Assembly (NCBI RefSeq): GCF_014333425.1
Contig: NZ_JACRYT010000010.1
Coordinates: forward strand, 1 to 64,000
Length of the DNA stretch: 64,000 nt
From: Zhenpiania hominis
GTDB lineage: Bacteria; Bacillota; Clostridia; Peptostreptococcales; Anaerovoracaceae
Reading direction: 5' to 3'
Shown: positions 9,857 to 19,219 of the stretch, one piece after another
How positions within the stretch are numbered: the stretch's first letter is position 1
Layout of the letters: each line of letters starts with the position of its first letter
Notes under the pieces: model-generated
What the model was told of the DNA's origin: nothing
Databases searched by the model: none
What the model saw: only the letters and a program-made list of their open reading frames with translations
Program-made: the position numbers and the translations under genes

Positions 9857-12800
9857 TTATTTTTTTAATAGATTTCTGTTCCTTCCGTGAACAGCCAGAA
9901 TTGCCATCACCGTAATGGCTGCCATCATCGCCAGCGCAAGCAGCGCGACGCTGCTGTCATCGCCCGTCTGGGTCGCGCTTCCCGACGCGCTGTCCCCGTT
10001 ATTTCCGGAACCGCTCCCGCCTTTCGCGGCGGCTTTCGCTTTCTCATAGCGGTTCACGATGGTTACGCTGCCCTCGGTGTCCTGTGTATCGAGAACGACT
10101 TTCCCGTTTTTGACAGAAGCCTTATACTCCACGCCCTTCGCGTTTTCCACCGGAGTTCCGTCCTCATCCACTTCTGTAATGTAATAAGTGGCGGAGTCCT
10201 CTTCATTAAATGGAACCGAAATCTCTACCGTCGTTTCACTTTCATTATCCAGCACCAGCGGCACAATCATCTGCGTCCCATCGTCGTTTGTCAGAGGCTC
10301 GGTAAAGTCCGCGTCCTGAAAGATACCCGCGTAATACACGTCCTTGACATTATAATCGTCCCCTTTCAGAAGAACCTGCTTTGTAATGCGGATCGTGCCT
10401 TCATAGTAATAACCTTCATAATCCTGTATGTTGCGGAGATCCATTCCGTCCGCTTCTGAAGTATAACCTTCTACATAGCCTTCCTTTACGGAGTACTCGT
10501 AAGCGTTTCCGTCTTCATCGCACTCCGGCAGATTTTCAAAGGTATATTTCCAGTCGTCCGCCGCTGTTACGGTTTTCGTATATTTGTCGCCGTTTTCATC
10601 GATGTAGTCTTTTCCGTTCTGCTGCAGGATCACCTGAATCGAAGTTGGACGGGAATCGGCGTCTTCATCCGCCCAGGTTTTCGTTCCGCTGACGGAAATA
10701 TTCGGAATCGCGTCATTTTGCGCGTAGACTCTCAGTCCGCTTGAGGCCTGTGTTACCCAGTCCGGAATATCGGTAATCTCCGAGTTTCTGCTCAAAATAA
10801 TGAAAGCCTTTGGTGTCGAATCCAGCATATAGCCGTCCGGAGCCGATACCTCCTGATAACAATACCATGTATCGTAAGACAAATTGTTGAACACGATACG
10901 GCCGTTTTCATCGGTCACGTACGTATCCACCTTTTCCAGGTTATCCGCTTTCAGGCTCTCTTCTTCGCCCTTTGTAACATCTTTTATGACTGACAGCTCA
11001 AATTCCGCGCCGGACAGCGTCTTTTCGGCATTTTCGGAATCCACTTTACAGATCGTCAGCTTTGGATTTCCGGTGGCGGTTGCCCGGCTCTGTTCTACGA
11101 CCATCTCGCGTTTGCTTTCCACTTCAATCAGCTTCGTATCTTCCGCCTGCAGCACAGCTGTATTGTTCATATCTACCGTATCGCCGGACTGTCCCTGCAC
11201 ATAGGCTTTGTATGTGATTTCCAGCGGCGTTTCATCCGGAAGGGTTAACGTAAAGCGGTTTTCATCCGAATCAATAGCGAGAGTATAGTCCTCCGAAGTA
11301 AGCGTTTCTCCGATTTTCAGGTTTGTAATCGCAATCGTTCCCGGCACCAGCGATAAGTTATCCGACATGGTGTCGATCAACTGAATCGTTCCCTCGCTGC
11401 CTCCCAGCTTTTCACCAGCCGGATTGACGGTCAGCTTATAATTGGCGTAAGGCGCGGTATTTTCGTTATAGGATACCAGCTCTTTGCTGAGCGGGGTATA
11501 CTGAATGGTCTTTTTTGCCTGAACCTCCGGAAGCTTTTTGCTTCCGATCTGAAGCCGCGCGGTATTAATATATTCGGCGCTGTTTTCGCGTTCAAAGAAG
11601 TCCTCGTCCGTGATCTTTGTGACGATCTTCAGTTTTACTTCCTGTCCGGAGGCTCCTGTCAGCGTGGCCGTAATCTTTCGGCTGCTCTCATCATAATCAA
11701 AGTCCGCCGTGACTCCGCTAGCCGGAGACGTAACGCTGCCGCTTACAAATTCCAATCCCTCCGGCAGCGTATCGGAAATGACTGCCGCCGCGTCTCCAAA
11801 ATCTGCTTTCTTGCTGTTTACCGTCAGCGTCCAGGAAAAAGTCCTCTCCTGTTCGCTGAAGTCATCATTGGCCGTCTTAGACAGATAGTTTGACGTGCTG
11901 TATTCAAAATTAGCGCTTGATTTCCATTGATAATCACTGATTTCCAGAGTTCCGGTGTTGGTATACGTATTCTTGGTCTCGCTGGGGAAATCTCCTTTTG
12001 ACGTATATGTTATTGTAACCGGAGCTTTTACTTCCCTCTCAAAGGTAATCGTAAATTGACTGCCGCTCTGCTTCAGTGTGTAGTCCTCTCCTTCCTCCAG
12101 CGCGCTGTCGTTTCCGGATTCTTTCACGCTGAGATCGAGGCTGTCTTCTTCAAACCAGTGTTCACCACCGTCTGTAACACTCAGCGTATCGGTATATACC
12201 GCGCCTTTGGGGATGCTTGATTCCATTTCTTTATCCGAAAAAATATCTTTTTTCTCATTCTTAAGGGTTGTCGTCCAGTTTAGCGTCCCGGATTCCAGAT
12301 CATAGCCGCTTAAGGTCTTGCTCAAACTGTATATGCTGTATCCGACATTCAGGGTGGTACTGCCTTCCGGAGTTCCGCCGCTGTCTTTGTAAAGCTCCAG
12401 GGTATTAGAAATCGTTGTATTCAGGCTCTGAGCAGTGGGAATCGTGTAATATTCAAAGATATAATAATACGCTCCTTCTGTTTCGGTATACTCCCAATAC
12501 TTCTGATTTCCGGTCAGTTGGATGGTTTCCTTTTTTGAATAAGCGGTTCCTTCCGTATCCTCATCCGCAGCCGCGGAAGTTTTGTACTTAGTTACAGTCA
12601 AATCTCTTTCCGCGTCAAATTTTTGGTTTTCATCCAGTGTGTCCCGAAATGTCCATCCCTTCAGATTTTGCCCCGGATCACCGTTGGCGTAAATGACATA
12701 ACGGATACTCCCGTCGCTTTGAACGGTCCCCGTTTTTTTGAACCACAGCTTGGAAAAGCTCTGGCTGTCGCTGGCGTTTGCGGACGTGTCTTCTTCCGTA

Positions 12801-13855
12801 CTTACGCTGACCGTATTTTTTATGGTTTTGGATACCTGGACGGTTCCGTTTTTCGTTGCGGTTCCCATTCCGTCCGAGTAAACCGAATCGTCCACGTCAG
12901 CGCAGTAAGTGAGCACCAGTACATCGCCTTTCTCCATAGTTCCTTCCATCCGGAAATCTACCTTCTTATTCTCATTATCCCAAACCGCGGTTACATCCGT
13001 TACGCCCGGCGCCTTTGTATTGTCGAAGGAAAGGCTGTCTGTATCATAAGCAATATAATCTTTGCCGTCTGAAAAGGCGTCCGACGCAGTGATCCCCGTC
13101 AGATCCATCGTATTGTTGTCGTCTGCCGTAATGGTCACCTGGTATTTCAGACGAGCTGCCGCGTTCCGCGAGACAGTCTGCTCTGTATGGGATTTTTCGA
13201 CCTTGATTCCTGCGTGTTCTTCCTCTTTTTCCGGCTCTACTGTTACTTCCAGAGTAATGTCGCCGATGGTAATGGTGGTTGTTTCTTCGCTGCTACCCGC
13301 GGCCTGCAGATTCAACTTTCCATCGAAGGAAATCATTCCCTGAATTCCCGTTCTTCCGTCTTCCGTAAGAAAATCCTCGCTCAGCGCAATGGTTATGACG
13401 CCTTCTTGGGAAATCTCATACGTCCCGATTTCATCCGCTCCGTCATACACCGTCCCTTCCTGTTTTGTCTGGATTTTAATTTCATCCGGCAGTGTATAAG
13501 TAAAGGTGTCCCCCGGGTAAACGATAAAATCCTTGGAGTCCATCTTCTCCGGAGCTTTATACTCAATTTCCATTCTGGCTTCCGCGTCTTTGGCGACCGT
13601 CTGATCCGTAACCTCTTCGTATTCTCCATCGGAATTTTTCACCATCAGCACAGCCGATGTAATCCATTCGCTGAAATCATACTCCACCGGTTCCCTGGCT
13701 GTTTCCTCCTGTGAGGTTCCCGGCGCGCCGCCTTCTTCACCTGTACCTGCCTGCTCCTGCGCGTATACGATGCCGCTTCCCGAAACAATCGTTGTAAGAA
13801 GCATCATCATTGACAGAAGCAAACTGAATATCCGTCTTTTTCCGTTCCTCTTCAT
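9857..13855 (-). CDS. Fimbrial/adhesin-type surface protein with Cna-B and SpaA-like domains and a C-terminal anchor
   Basis: 1,332 residues from the ATG at 13855, preceded by a GAGGGGG ribosome-binding site; an in-frame start nine codons earlier lacks one. Signal peptide RRIFSLLLSMMMLLTTIVS. Residues about 40-250 resemble N-terminal adhesive domains of MSCRAMM-type proteins. The middle (to about 970) holds repeated isopeptide-forming/DUF11-like beta modules, several with TGxTASDAF or ISDTLPEGLEF motifs. A SpaA-like module follows (LTICKVDSENAEKTLSGAEF...APDGYML), then a Cna-B module (VSGTKTWADED) and a last beta domain. The C-terminus is Gly/Ser-rich, then TQTGDDS, a hydrophobic helix and NRNLLKK. 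This is sorting-signal architecture, but the motif is TQTGD rather than LPXTG, so the sortase class is uncertain. Confidence 0.85.
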   Translation of the reverse strand: MKRNGKRRIFSLLLSMMMLLTTIVSGSGIVYAQEQAGTGEEGGAPGTSQEETAREPVEYDFSEWITSAVLMVKNSDGEYEEVTDQTVAKDAEARMEIEYKAPEKMDSKDFIVYPGDTFTYTLPDEIKIQTKQEGTVYDGADEIGTYEISQEGVITIALSEDFLTEDGRTGIQGMISFDGKLNLQAAGSSEETTTITIGDITLEVTVEPEKEEEHAGIKVEKSHTEQTVSRNAAARLKYQVTITADDNNTMDLTGITASDAFSDGKDYIAYDTDSLSFDNTKAPGVTDVTAVWDNENKKVDFRMEGTMEKGDVLVLTYCADVDDSVYSDGMGTATKNGTVQVSKTIKNTVSVSTEEDTSANASDSQSFSKLWFKKTGTVQSDGSIRYVIYANGDPGQNLKGWTFRDTLDENQKFDAERDLTVTKYKTSAAADEDTEGTAYSKKETIQLTGNQKYWEYTETEGAYYYIFEYYTIPTAQSLNTTISNTLELYKDSGGTPEGSTTLNVGYSIYSLSKTLSGYDLESGTLNWTTTLKNEKKDIFSDKEMESSIPKGAVYTDTLSVTDGGEHWFEEDSLDLSVKESGNDSALEEGEDYTLKQSGSQFTITFEREVKAPVTITYTSKGDFPSETKNTYTNTGTLEISDYQWKSSANFEYSTSNYLSKTANDDFSEQERTFSWTLTVNSKKADFGDAAAVISDTLPEGLEFVSGSVTSPASGVTADFDYDESSRKITATLTGASGQEVKLKIVTKITDEDFFERENSAEYINTARLQIGSKKLPEVQAKKTIQYTPLSKELVSYNENTAPYANYKLTVNPAGEKLGGSEGTIQLIDTMSDNLSLVPGTIAITNLKIGETLTSEDYTLAIDSDENRFTLTLPDETPLEITYKAYVQGQSGDTVDMNNTAVLQAEDTKLIEVESKREMVVEQSRATATGNPKLTICKVDSENAEKTLSGAEFELSVIKDVTKGEEESLKADNLEKVDTYVTDENGRIVFNNLSYDTWYCYQEVSAPDGYMLDSTPKAFIILSRNSEITDIPDWVTQASSGLRVYAQNDAIPNISVSGTKTWADEDADSRPTSIQVILQQNGKDYIDENGDKYTKTVTAADDWKYTFENLPECDEDGNAYEYSVKEGYVEGYTSEADGMDLRNIQDYEGYYYEGTIRITKQVLLKGDDYNVKDVYYAGIFQDADFTEPLTNDDGTQMIVPLVLDNESETTVEISVPFNEEDSATYYITEVDEDGTPVENAKGVEYKASVKNGKVVLDTQDTEGSVTIVNRYEKAKAAAKGGSGSGNNGDSASGSATQTGDDSSVALLALAMMAAITVMAILAVHGRNRNLLKK

Positions 13856-13911
13856 CTCGCTTTCCCCCTCATTCTCTGCCATATATTCTGTGGAAAATTC
13901 TATCTGAGAAT

Positions 13912-13945
13912 ATTATAGGAACAAAAACGTTACCTTTTGGTTACA
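13912..13945 (-). promoter_or_regulatory. Promoter of second surface gene with WalR-like direct repeat
   Basis: On the minus strand TATAAT lies at 13912-13917. TGTAAC-N5-GGTAAC lies at 13929-13945, eleven bases upstream of it, one mismatch from TGTWAH-N5-TGTWAH. Further upstream, 13967-13983 carries TGTGAAGTGTAACTGAA, which differs by one base from 9633-9649 in front of the giant gene. The -35 hexamer is poor, as expected for an activated promoter. Confidence 0.5.
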
Positions 13946-14031
13946 TTTTGCCTTCCAATTTGAAAGTTCAGTTACACTTCACAATTTCCAGACGAATCCT
14001 TAACATTGGTGAATTTTTTTCACAAACCCGA

Positions 14032-14084
14032 CAAAAAAGAGACTGCGCATCGGGGGATTTCCCGCCCGCTCGTCAGTCTCTTTT
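14032..14084 (-). terminator. Terminator of the histidine operon
   Basis: A long hairpin with stem AAAAGAGACTG (left arm) and CAGTCTCTTTT (right arm) lies 20-75 bases beyond the stop of hisIE. Read on the minus strand it ends in a T run. It also separates the operon from the surface gene downstream. Confidence 0.75.
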
Positions 14085-14106
14085 GCGTTCAGAAGGAGCC
14101 TCTCTT

Positions 14107-14742
14107 TTATTTCATTCTCTCCTGTTTTACCTTATGGTCCACTACATGCCGCTTTGCCAGTTCCGCGGTTACGTCCTTCATTTCAATACCTTGTTCCACC
14201 ATCATAACCATAATATGATAAGCCAGATCCGCGATTTCAAAAATCGTTTCCTCTTTGTCCTGCTTCGTGCCGGCGATAATCACCTCTGTGGATTCTTCGC
14301 CGACTTTTTTCAGGATCTTATCCATTCCCTTATCAAAAAGATAGGTCGTATAGCTGCCTTCCTTCGGCTGGGTTTTACGGCCCCGGATCATCTCATAAAG
14401 TCCCTCATAGGAAAACGGCGTTTCATCTTCCGCCTGATACACTTCATTAAAAAAGCAGCTTTCCGCGCCTGTATGGCAGGCAGGTCCGTCCTTGATGACC
14501 TCCACAACCAACGCGTCCTGATCACAGTCCGCGGTAATGCTTACAACCTTCTGGCGGTTGCCGCTGGTCTCGCCTTTTCTCCACAGTTCCTGACGGCTGC
14601 GGCTCCAAAAGCAGGTATAGCCTTCCTTCATGGTAATATCCAGAGATTCCCGGTTCATATACGCCACCGTAAGGACCTGCTTGCTGTAATAATCCTGGAC
14701 AATCGCCGGGATCAGACCCTTTTCGTCAAATTTCAGTTCCAT
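14107..14742 (-). CDS. hisI: Bifunctional phosphoribosyl-AMP cyclohydrolase / phosphoribosyl-ATP pyrophosphatase
   Basis: 211 residues, the usual size of a HisIE fusion. The N-terminal half is HisI, which opens the adenine ring of PR-AMP: it carries [12 protein letters not shown] and [10 protein letters not shown], the metal-binding segments. The C-terminal half is HisE, which removes pyrophosphate from PR-ATP: it carries [13 protein letters not shown] and [10 protein letters not shown]. Together they perform the second and third steps of histidine synthesis in the cytoplasm. It is the last gene of the operon, 15 bases after hisF, with AAGGAGAG before the ATG. Confidence 0.95.
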   Translation of the reverse strand: MELKFDEKGLIPAIVQDYYSKQVLTVAYMNRESLDITMKEGYTCFWSRSRQELWRKGETSGNRQKVVSITADCDQDALVVEVIKDGPACHTGAESCFFNEVYQAEDETPFSYEGLYEMIRGRKTQPKEGSYTTYLFDKGMDKILKKVGEESTEVIIAGTKQDKEETIFEIADLAYHIMVMMVEQGIEMKDVTAELAKRHVVDHKVKQERMK

Positions 14743-14757
14743 AAGCTTGCTCTCTCC

Positions 14758-15513
14758 TTAAAGGCGCACTTCCACGCCTTCCTTTCTCAAATACTGCTTT
14801 AAGTCGCGGATCCCGATCTCCTTAAAATGGAAGATACTTGCCGCGAGCCCCGCGTCCATTCCCGGATGACGGAACAGTTCCGCGAAATCCTCCATCTTTC
14901 CCGCGCCTCCGGAGGCAATGATCGGTACGGAAACTCTGGCCGCGATAGCGTCCAGGAGCTCCAGATCAAATCCGTCTTTGACTCCGTCCGTGTCGATGCT
15001 GTTGACTACCAGCTCGCCCGCTCCGCGGTTCACGCCGTCTACTGCCCACTGCAGCGCGTCAATTCCGGTATTTTCGCGTCCGCCTTTGGAAAACAGGCGG
15101 AACACGCCGTCCACTCTCTTAATATCCATACTCAGCACAACACACTGGTCACCGTATTTTTTCGCGCCCTGTTCAATCAGATCCGGATTGCGGATCGCGC
15201 CGCTGTTGACGCTGACCTTATCCGCGCCGCATTTCAAAACGCGGTCAAAATCATCCAGCGTATTGATCCCGCCTCCCACAGTCAGCGGAATAAAAATCTG
15301 AGACGCTACATCCACCAGAATATCCGAAAACAGCGCCCGTTCCTCCACACTTGCGGTAATGTCATAAAAGACCAGCTCATCCGCTCCGCTTTCGTTGTAA
15401 AAGCGGGCCATCTCCACAGGATCCGCTACATCCTGAATTCCTTCAAAGTTAACTCCTTTTACCACTCTGCCGTTTCGAATATCCAGACAGGGGATAATCC
15501 GTTTCGTAATCAT
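14758..15513 (-). CDS. hisF: Imidazole glycerol phosphate synthase cyclase subunit HisF
   Basis: 251 residues, a full-length (beta/alpha)8 barrel. It begins with KRIIPCLDIRNGRVVKG, which holds the first catalytic Asp, and has the phosphate-binding loops LTVGGGI and IIASGGAGK. HisF uses ammonia made by HisH to close the imidazole ring, giving IGP and AICAR. It follows hisA by 17 bases and precedes hisIE by 15 bases. The start has an upstream AAGGAG. Confidence 0.95.
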   Translation of the reverse strand: MITKRIIPCLDIRNGRVVKGVNFEGIQDVADPVEMARFYNESGADELVFYDITASVEERALFSDILVDVASQIFIPLTVGGGINTLDDFDRVLKCGADKVSVNSGAIRNPDLIEQGAKKYGDQCVVLSMDIKRVDGVFRLFSKGGRENTGIDALQWAVDGVNRGAGELVVNSIDTDGVKDGFDLELLDAIAARVSVPIIASGGAGKMEDFAELFRHPGMDAGLAASIFHFKEIGIRDLKQYLRKEGVEVRL

Positions 15514-15530
15514 AGTCCTTGATTTTCTCC

Positions 15531-16241
15531 TTACTCCGCCAGACGCAGCGCCTGTTCCAGATCCAGCAGGCCGTCATAAAGCGCCTTTCCCAGAATCGCT
15601 CCATATACCACGTCTTTCAGCTGCGTAATTTCCTCTTCAAAACTGATACCGCCGGAAGCCACAATATCCAGCTCCGGGATCTCCGCCAACCTGCGGTACG
15701 CTTCAAGATTTGTGCCTTTCAGGCCACCATCCCGGGAAATATCCGTGTAAATTACAGTCTTTACGCCAATTTGGGAAAGATAGCGGCAGAACTCCATTCC
15801 CTCCCGCTCTGTAACTTCTTTCCACCCGTTAATCGCTACAAATCCATCTTTCACATCCACGCCCACGGCGATCTTTTCTTTGTATCGGGAAACCATCTTT
15901 TCCAGAAACTCCGGATCTTGAACCGCAATGGTTCCCAGAATCACTCTGCCGACTCCCAGATCCAGATACTGGCAGATCCGTTCTTCATCCCGGATGCCGC
16001 CTCCGACCTCCACAAAAAGATCCAGGTCTGAGATAATTTCCTTAATCGACTGGAAGTTCACCAGTTTTCCATCCTTCGCGCCGTCCAGATCAACCAGGTG
16101 AAGATTTTTCGCGCCTTTCTCTTTAAAGGACTTTGCCACATCCGCGGGGTTCCTGCTGTAAACGGTCATCTGATCGTAATCTCCCTGAAACAGGCGCACC
16201 GCCTGCCCCTCCCGCAGATCAATCGCCGGAAATAGCTCCAT
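15531..16241 (-). CDS. hisA: ProFAR isomerase HisA
   Basis: 236 residues from the ATG at 16241, which has AAAGGA upstream; the frame could begin seven codons earlier but without a site. It starts MELFPAIDLREGQAVRL with the catalytic Asp of the beta-1 strand, and has VEVGGGIRDE and IVASGGI phosphate-binding loops and TDISRDG with the second catalytic Asp. It isomerises ProFAR to PRFAR in the fourth step. It is close upstream of hisF and shares its barrel fold. Confidence 0.95.
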   Translation of the reverse strand: MELFPAIDLREGQAVRLFQGDYDQMTVYSRNPADVAKSFKEKGAKNLHLVDLDGAKDGKLVNFQSIKEIISDLDLFVEVGGGIRDEERICQYLDLGVGRVILGTIAVQDPEFLEKMVSRYKEKIAVGVDVKDGFVAINGWKEVTEREGMEFCRYLSQIGVKTVIYTDISRDGGLKGTNLEAYRRLAEIPELDIVASGGISFEEEITQLKDVVYGAILGKALYDGLLDLEQALRLAE

Positions 16242-16262
16242 ATTCAAGTTCCTTTCTATCAT

Positions 16263-16904
16263 TTACGGTTGCTGCTGCTGATTCAAAAGCGCCTGAACCA
16301 TCTCTGCCGATTCGCCGTACTGCTTTACGCTGTTTTTCAAAAGATCCGTAGCCTGCTGTTCGTTGAGATAAACGGTCACCTCTTCATTGGATCCGTTTGA
16401 GCGCAGGGTATAGGTCCACTGCACTTCCTGCGCGTCCGCCACAAGGGCCAGAATCAGCTCCGCGTATTGCTGCATATTCTGATCAAAAGAGTCCTTATCC
16501 GCCTCCGCGACAGTTTCGTCAAAGGTAATCGTCATACCCTTCGGCTCTTCTTCCAGCTGCAGCCTTACCGTATAGGCGGCTACATTTTTCCTCAAGTCAA
16601 TGGTTTCCAGCAGCTGCGCCACGGCTGCGGAATCTTCAAGACTGTCCACTTTCGCGGCAAACAGATTCTGCGCTCTCTGTGAAATATTTGCCTGCGTGGA
16701 CTGCGCTTCTTCCGTTGATGTCTCCGTTTCCGCCTCGGTGCTTTCCGATTCGGAAGCGGCAGAAGGCGGTTCCACAGTAACCTGATCCCGCTCCTGATTT
16801 CCCGTAATCAGCAGTAATAACCCGCCCAGTGCAACGGCAGTAACTGCTGCCACAATAAGGAGCATCTTAAGATTTTTGTTGATAACACTTCGCACTGATT
16901 TCAT
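16263..16904 (-). CDS. Exported or membrane-anchored protein of unknown function inside the his operon
   Basis: 213 residues with a clear N-terminal membrane segment (LLIVAAVTAVALGGLLLLI), a Ser/Thr/Glu-rich linker of about 35 residues (SESESTEAETETSTEEAQST), then a domain of about 140 residues ending in a Gln-rich tail. I do not recognise the domain; TVRLQLEEEPKGMTITF looks like beta structure. It lies between hisH and hisA with gaps of about 20 bases and a good AGGAGA site, so it should be co-transcribed. No histidine enzyme is exported, so its position is odd: it may be a passenger or a later insertion. No catalytic motif is visible. Confidence 0.75.
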   Translation of the reverse strand: MKSVRSVINKNLKMLLIVAAVTAVALGGLLLLITGNQERDQVTVEPPSAASESESTEAETETSTEEAQSTQANISQRAQNLFAAKVDSLEDSAAVAQLLETIDLRKNVAAYTVRLQLEEEPKGMTITFDETVAEADKDSFDQNMQQYAELILALVADAQEVQWTYTLRSNGSNEEVTVYLNEQQATDLLKNSVKQYGESAEMVQALLNQQQQP

Positions 16905-16924
16905 TGTACTTGTCTCCTGTAATA

Positions 16925-17548
16925 CTATAGTTCCATAAAGGCTCTTAAAATGTTGAGCCCCACATTGCCGCTCTTTTCCGGATGGAACTGGGTTCCGTAA
17001 ACGGAACCTCTGCGAACGGCGCCTGTGATTTCAATATCGTAATTTGACGATGCGATAGTATTTTCAAGACAATTCTTGCCATAGAAGCTGTGAACATAAT
17101 AGACGTAATCGCCCTCTTTGATGTATTTGAAAAGAGGGTCTTCGTTTTTCAGATGAAGGCTGTTCCATCCGATATGCGGAACCTTCAGCTTTTCACCGGA
17201 AGGCCTCGCGGGGAGATCCGCCTCAATGGAAGCGATTTCACCCGGAATCAGTCCCAATCCTTTATGCTCTCCATACTCGTAGCTGGTTTCAAAAAGAAGC
17301 TGCATTCCAAGGCAAATGCCGAGAAGCGGCTTTCCCTTTTCTGTTTCCTCCAGAATCGCCTCCACAAGACCGGTTGCCCGAAGCTTGGCGATTGCGTCCT
17401 CGAAAGCGCCCACTCCCGGAAGGATAATCCGATCGGCGGTCCGGAGATCTTCTTCTTTGTTTGTAACCTTTGTTTCCGCGCCCAGAAATTTTAAAGACGC
17501 GGACAGGGAAAACAGATTTCCCACCCCATAATCAATTATTGCAATCAT
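16925..17548 (-). CDS. hisH: Imidazole glycerol phosphate synthase glutaminase subunit HisH
   Basis: 207 residues, class I glutamine amidotransferase. It opens with IAIIDYGVGNLFSL, has the nucleophile elbow GICLGMQLLF with the active Cys, and the His-Glu pair in TQFHPEKSG near the C-terminus. It hydrolyses glutamine and channels ammonia to HisF. It is separated from hisF by the unknown gene and hisA, a common arrangement apart from the unknown gene. Confidence 0.95.
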   Translation of the reverse strand: MIAIIDYGVGNLFSLSASLKFLGAETKVTNKEEDLRTADRIILPGVGAFEDAIAKLRATGLVEAILEETEKGKPLLGICLGMQLLFETSYEYGEHKGLGLIPGEIASIEADLPARPSGEKLKVPHIGWNSLHLKNEDPLFKYIKEGDYVYYVHSFYGKNCLENTIASSNYDIEITGAVRRGSVYGTQFHPEKSGNVGLNILRAFMEL

Positions 17549-17561
17549 GTCTTACCTTTCT

Positions 17562-18149
17562 TTAAAGAACGCCCTTAGTCGAAGGGATTTCATCCGCGTA
17601 TTCCTCACTGATGGCGGCTGCCTGAGCCAGAGCCCTTGCCAGAGCCTTGAAAACAGCTTCTATAATATGATGACTGTTTTCTCCCGCCAGCATCTTAAAA
17701 TGAAGGGTCAGCCCCATCTCTCTTGTCAGCGCGGTCATAAATTCCTTTGTCAGTTCGGTGTCAAAGCTCCCTACCTTTTCTGTGGGGATCTGCACATCGA
17801 AATTAAGATACGCTCTTCCACTGATGTCCAACGCGCACAGAATCAGCGTTTCATCCATAGGAAGCATCATGCTGCCGTACCGCAGGATTCCCCGCTTGTT
17901 TCCCAGAGCTTCCCGGAACGCCTGTCCCAGAGAAATGCCGATATCTTCCGTTGTGTGGTGGTCATCTACGTGGCTATCGCCGCTGCACTTTAAAGAAAGA
18001 TCAAATCGGCCGTGACGGGCAAACAGCTCCAGCATATGGTTGAGAAATCCGCATCCTGTGTCGATGTCGTAAGTCCCCCTGCCGTCGATATTCAGGGAAA
18101 GCTGAATATCCGTTTCACCGGTTTTCCTGTGAATCTGGCTTGTCCTCAT
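17562..18149 (-). CDS. hisB: Imidazoleglycerol-phosphate dehydratase HisB
   Basis: 195 residues, the monofunctional form without a phosphatase domain. It has the paired metal-binding motifs DTGCGFLNHMLELFARHG and DDHHTTEDIGI plus SHHIIEAVFKALARAL near the C-terminus. It dehydrates IGP to imidazole acetol-phosphate. Its start overlaps the stop of hisC by four bases, showing translational coupling. Confidence 0.95.
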   Translation of the reverse strand: MRTSQIHRKTGETDIQLSLNIDGRGTYDIDTGCGFLNHMLELFARHGRFDLSLKCSGDSHVDDHHTTEDIGISLGQAFREALGNKRGILRYGSMMLPMDETLILCALDISGRAYLNFDVQIPTEKVGSFDTELTKEFMTALTREMGLTLHFKMLAGENSHHIIEAVFKALARALAQAAAISEEYADEIPSTKGVL

Positions 18150-19219
18150 CTTCTGTTCCTTTCTGTAAGCAGATCCTTTGTCACTGACAAAAGCGTCCGC
18201 ATATCCTCTTCTTTTCCTATGGTGATCCGGACAAAATCCGAAACAGGCTCCTTCTCAAAGTGCCGTACCAGTATGTTCCTTTCTCTCAGTCCTGTAAAAT
18301 AGTCTTTGCCGGAAAGACTGCCGCTTTTTACGAAAATAAAGTTGGCGGAAGACGGAAGCACCGTAAAACCCAGAGCCTCCAGTTCCGCGGATATCCATGT
18401 ACGGGTCTCGATGATTTTTTTTCTGGTTTTCTGAAAATATTCATCGTCCCGGATCGCCGCCGCGGCTGCCTGAACGGAAAGCCGATTCAAGTTATAAGGG
18501 TTAAAGCTGAACTTGATCCGATTCAGATCCGCGATCAGCTCTTTGTTCCCCATAGCGAATCCGACTCTGGCTCCTGCCAGACTTCTGGACTTTGAAAAAG
18601 TCTGTACTATTAATAGGTTATCATATTTTCGCAAAAAAGGCACGCAACTTTTTGCGCCAAAATCAACATAAGCCTCGTCAATAATCACTAAGTTGCTCTC
18701 ATTTGTTTTCAGAATATCCTCGATATCCTCTAAATTCAAGGCGATCCCGGTCGGCGCGTTCGGATTTGCCAAGATGATCGTACCGTCCAGATTTTTATAT
18801 TTTTCCGGGTCAATTCGCAAATCCTCTTTTAAGGGAATCGGATTTGACTTTAAGAGGAACACATCGCTGTACACCTTGTAAAATCCGTAGCTCGGCTCCG
18901 GAAAATACACCTTGTCGCTGGGACTTTTAAACGCCATAAAGCAGAAAGCCAGGATTTCATCTGACCCGTTTCCCGCTATGACCTGTTCTTTTTCAAGTCC
19001 GTAATAGTCGGCGACCGCGTTTACCAGTTCCGCCGCTTCGGGATCCGGATAAAGCATTAGTTTGCTCACCTGTTCTTCACAAAACACCCTTCTTGCCCGC
19101 GGACTGGGCTCATATGGGTTTTCGTTGGTATTCAGTTTAATCAGACCGTCTGTTTTCGGCTGTTCTCCCGGGGTGTACGGCTCAAGTTTTTCATACTGCC
19201 TGTTTAAAAATCTGCTCAT
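18146..19219 (-). CDS. hisC: Histidinol-phosphate aminotransferase HisC
   Basis: 357 residues, class I/II PLP aminotransferase. Visible landmarks are NENPYEPSPRA near the N-terminus, GNGSDEIL, ANPNAPTG and the PLP-lysine region QTFSKSRSLAGARVGFA. It transaminates imidazole acetol-phosphate to histidinol phosphate. It overlaps hisG upstream and hisB downstream by four bases each. In many clostridial operons hisD sits between hisG and hisC; here there is no room for it. Confidence 0.93.
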   Translation of the reverse strand: MSRFLNRQYEKLEPYTPGEQPKTDGLIKLNTNENPYEPSPRARRVFCEEQVSKLMLYPDPEAAELVNAVADYYGLEKEQVIAGNGSDEILAFCFMAFKSPSDKVYFPEPSYGFYKVYSDVFLLKSNPIPLKEDLRIDPEKYKNLDGTIILANPNAPTGIALNLEDIEDILKTNESNLVIIDEAYVDFGAKSCVPFLRKYDNLLIVQTFSKSRSLAGARVGFAMGNKELIADLNRIKFSFNPYNLNRLSVQAAAAAIRDDEYFQKTRKKIIETRTWISAELEALGFTVLPSSANFIFVKSGSLSGKDYFTGLRERNILVRHFEKEPVSDFVRITIGKEEDMRTLLSVTKDLLTERNRR

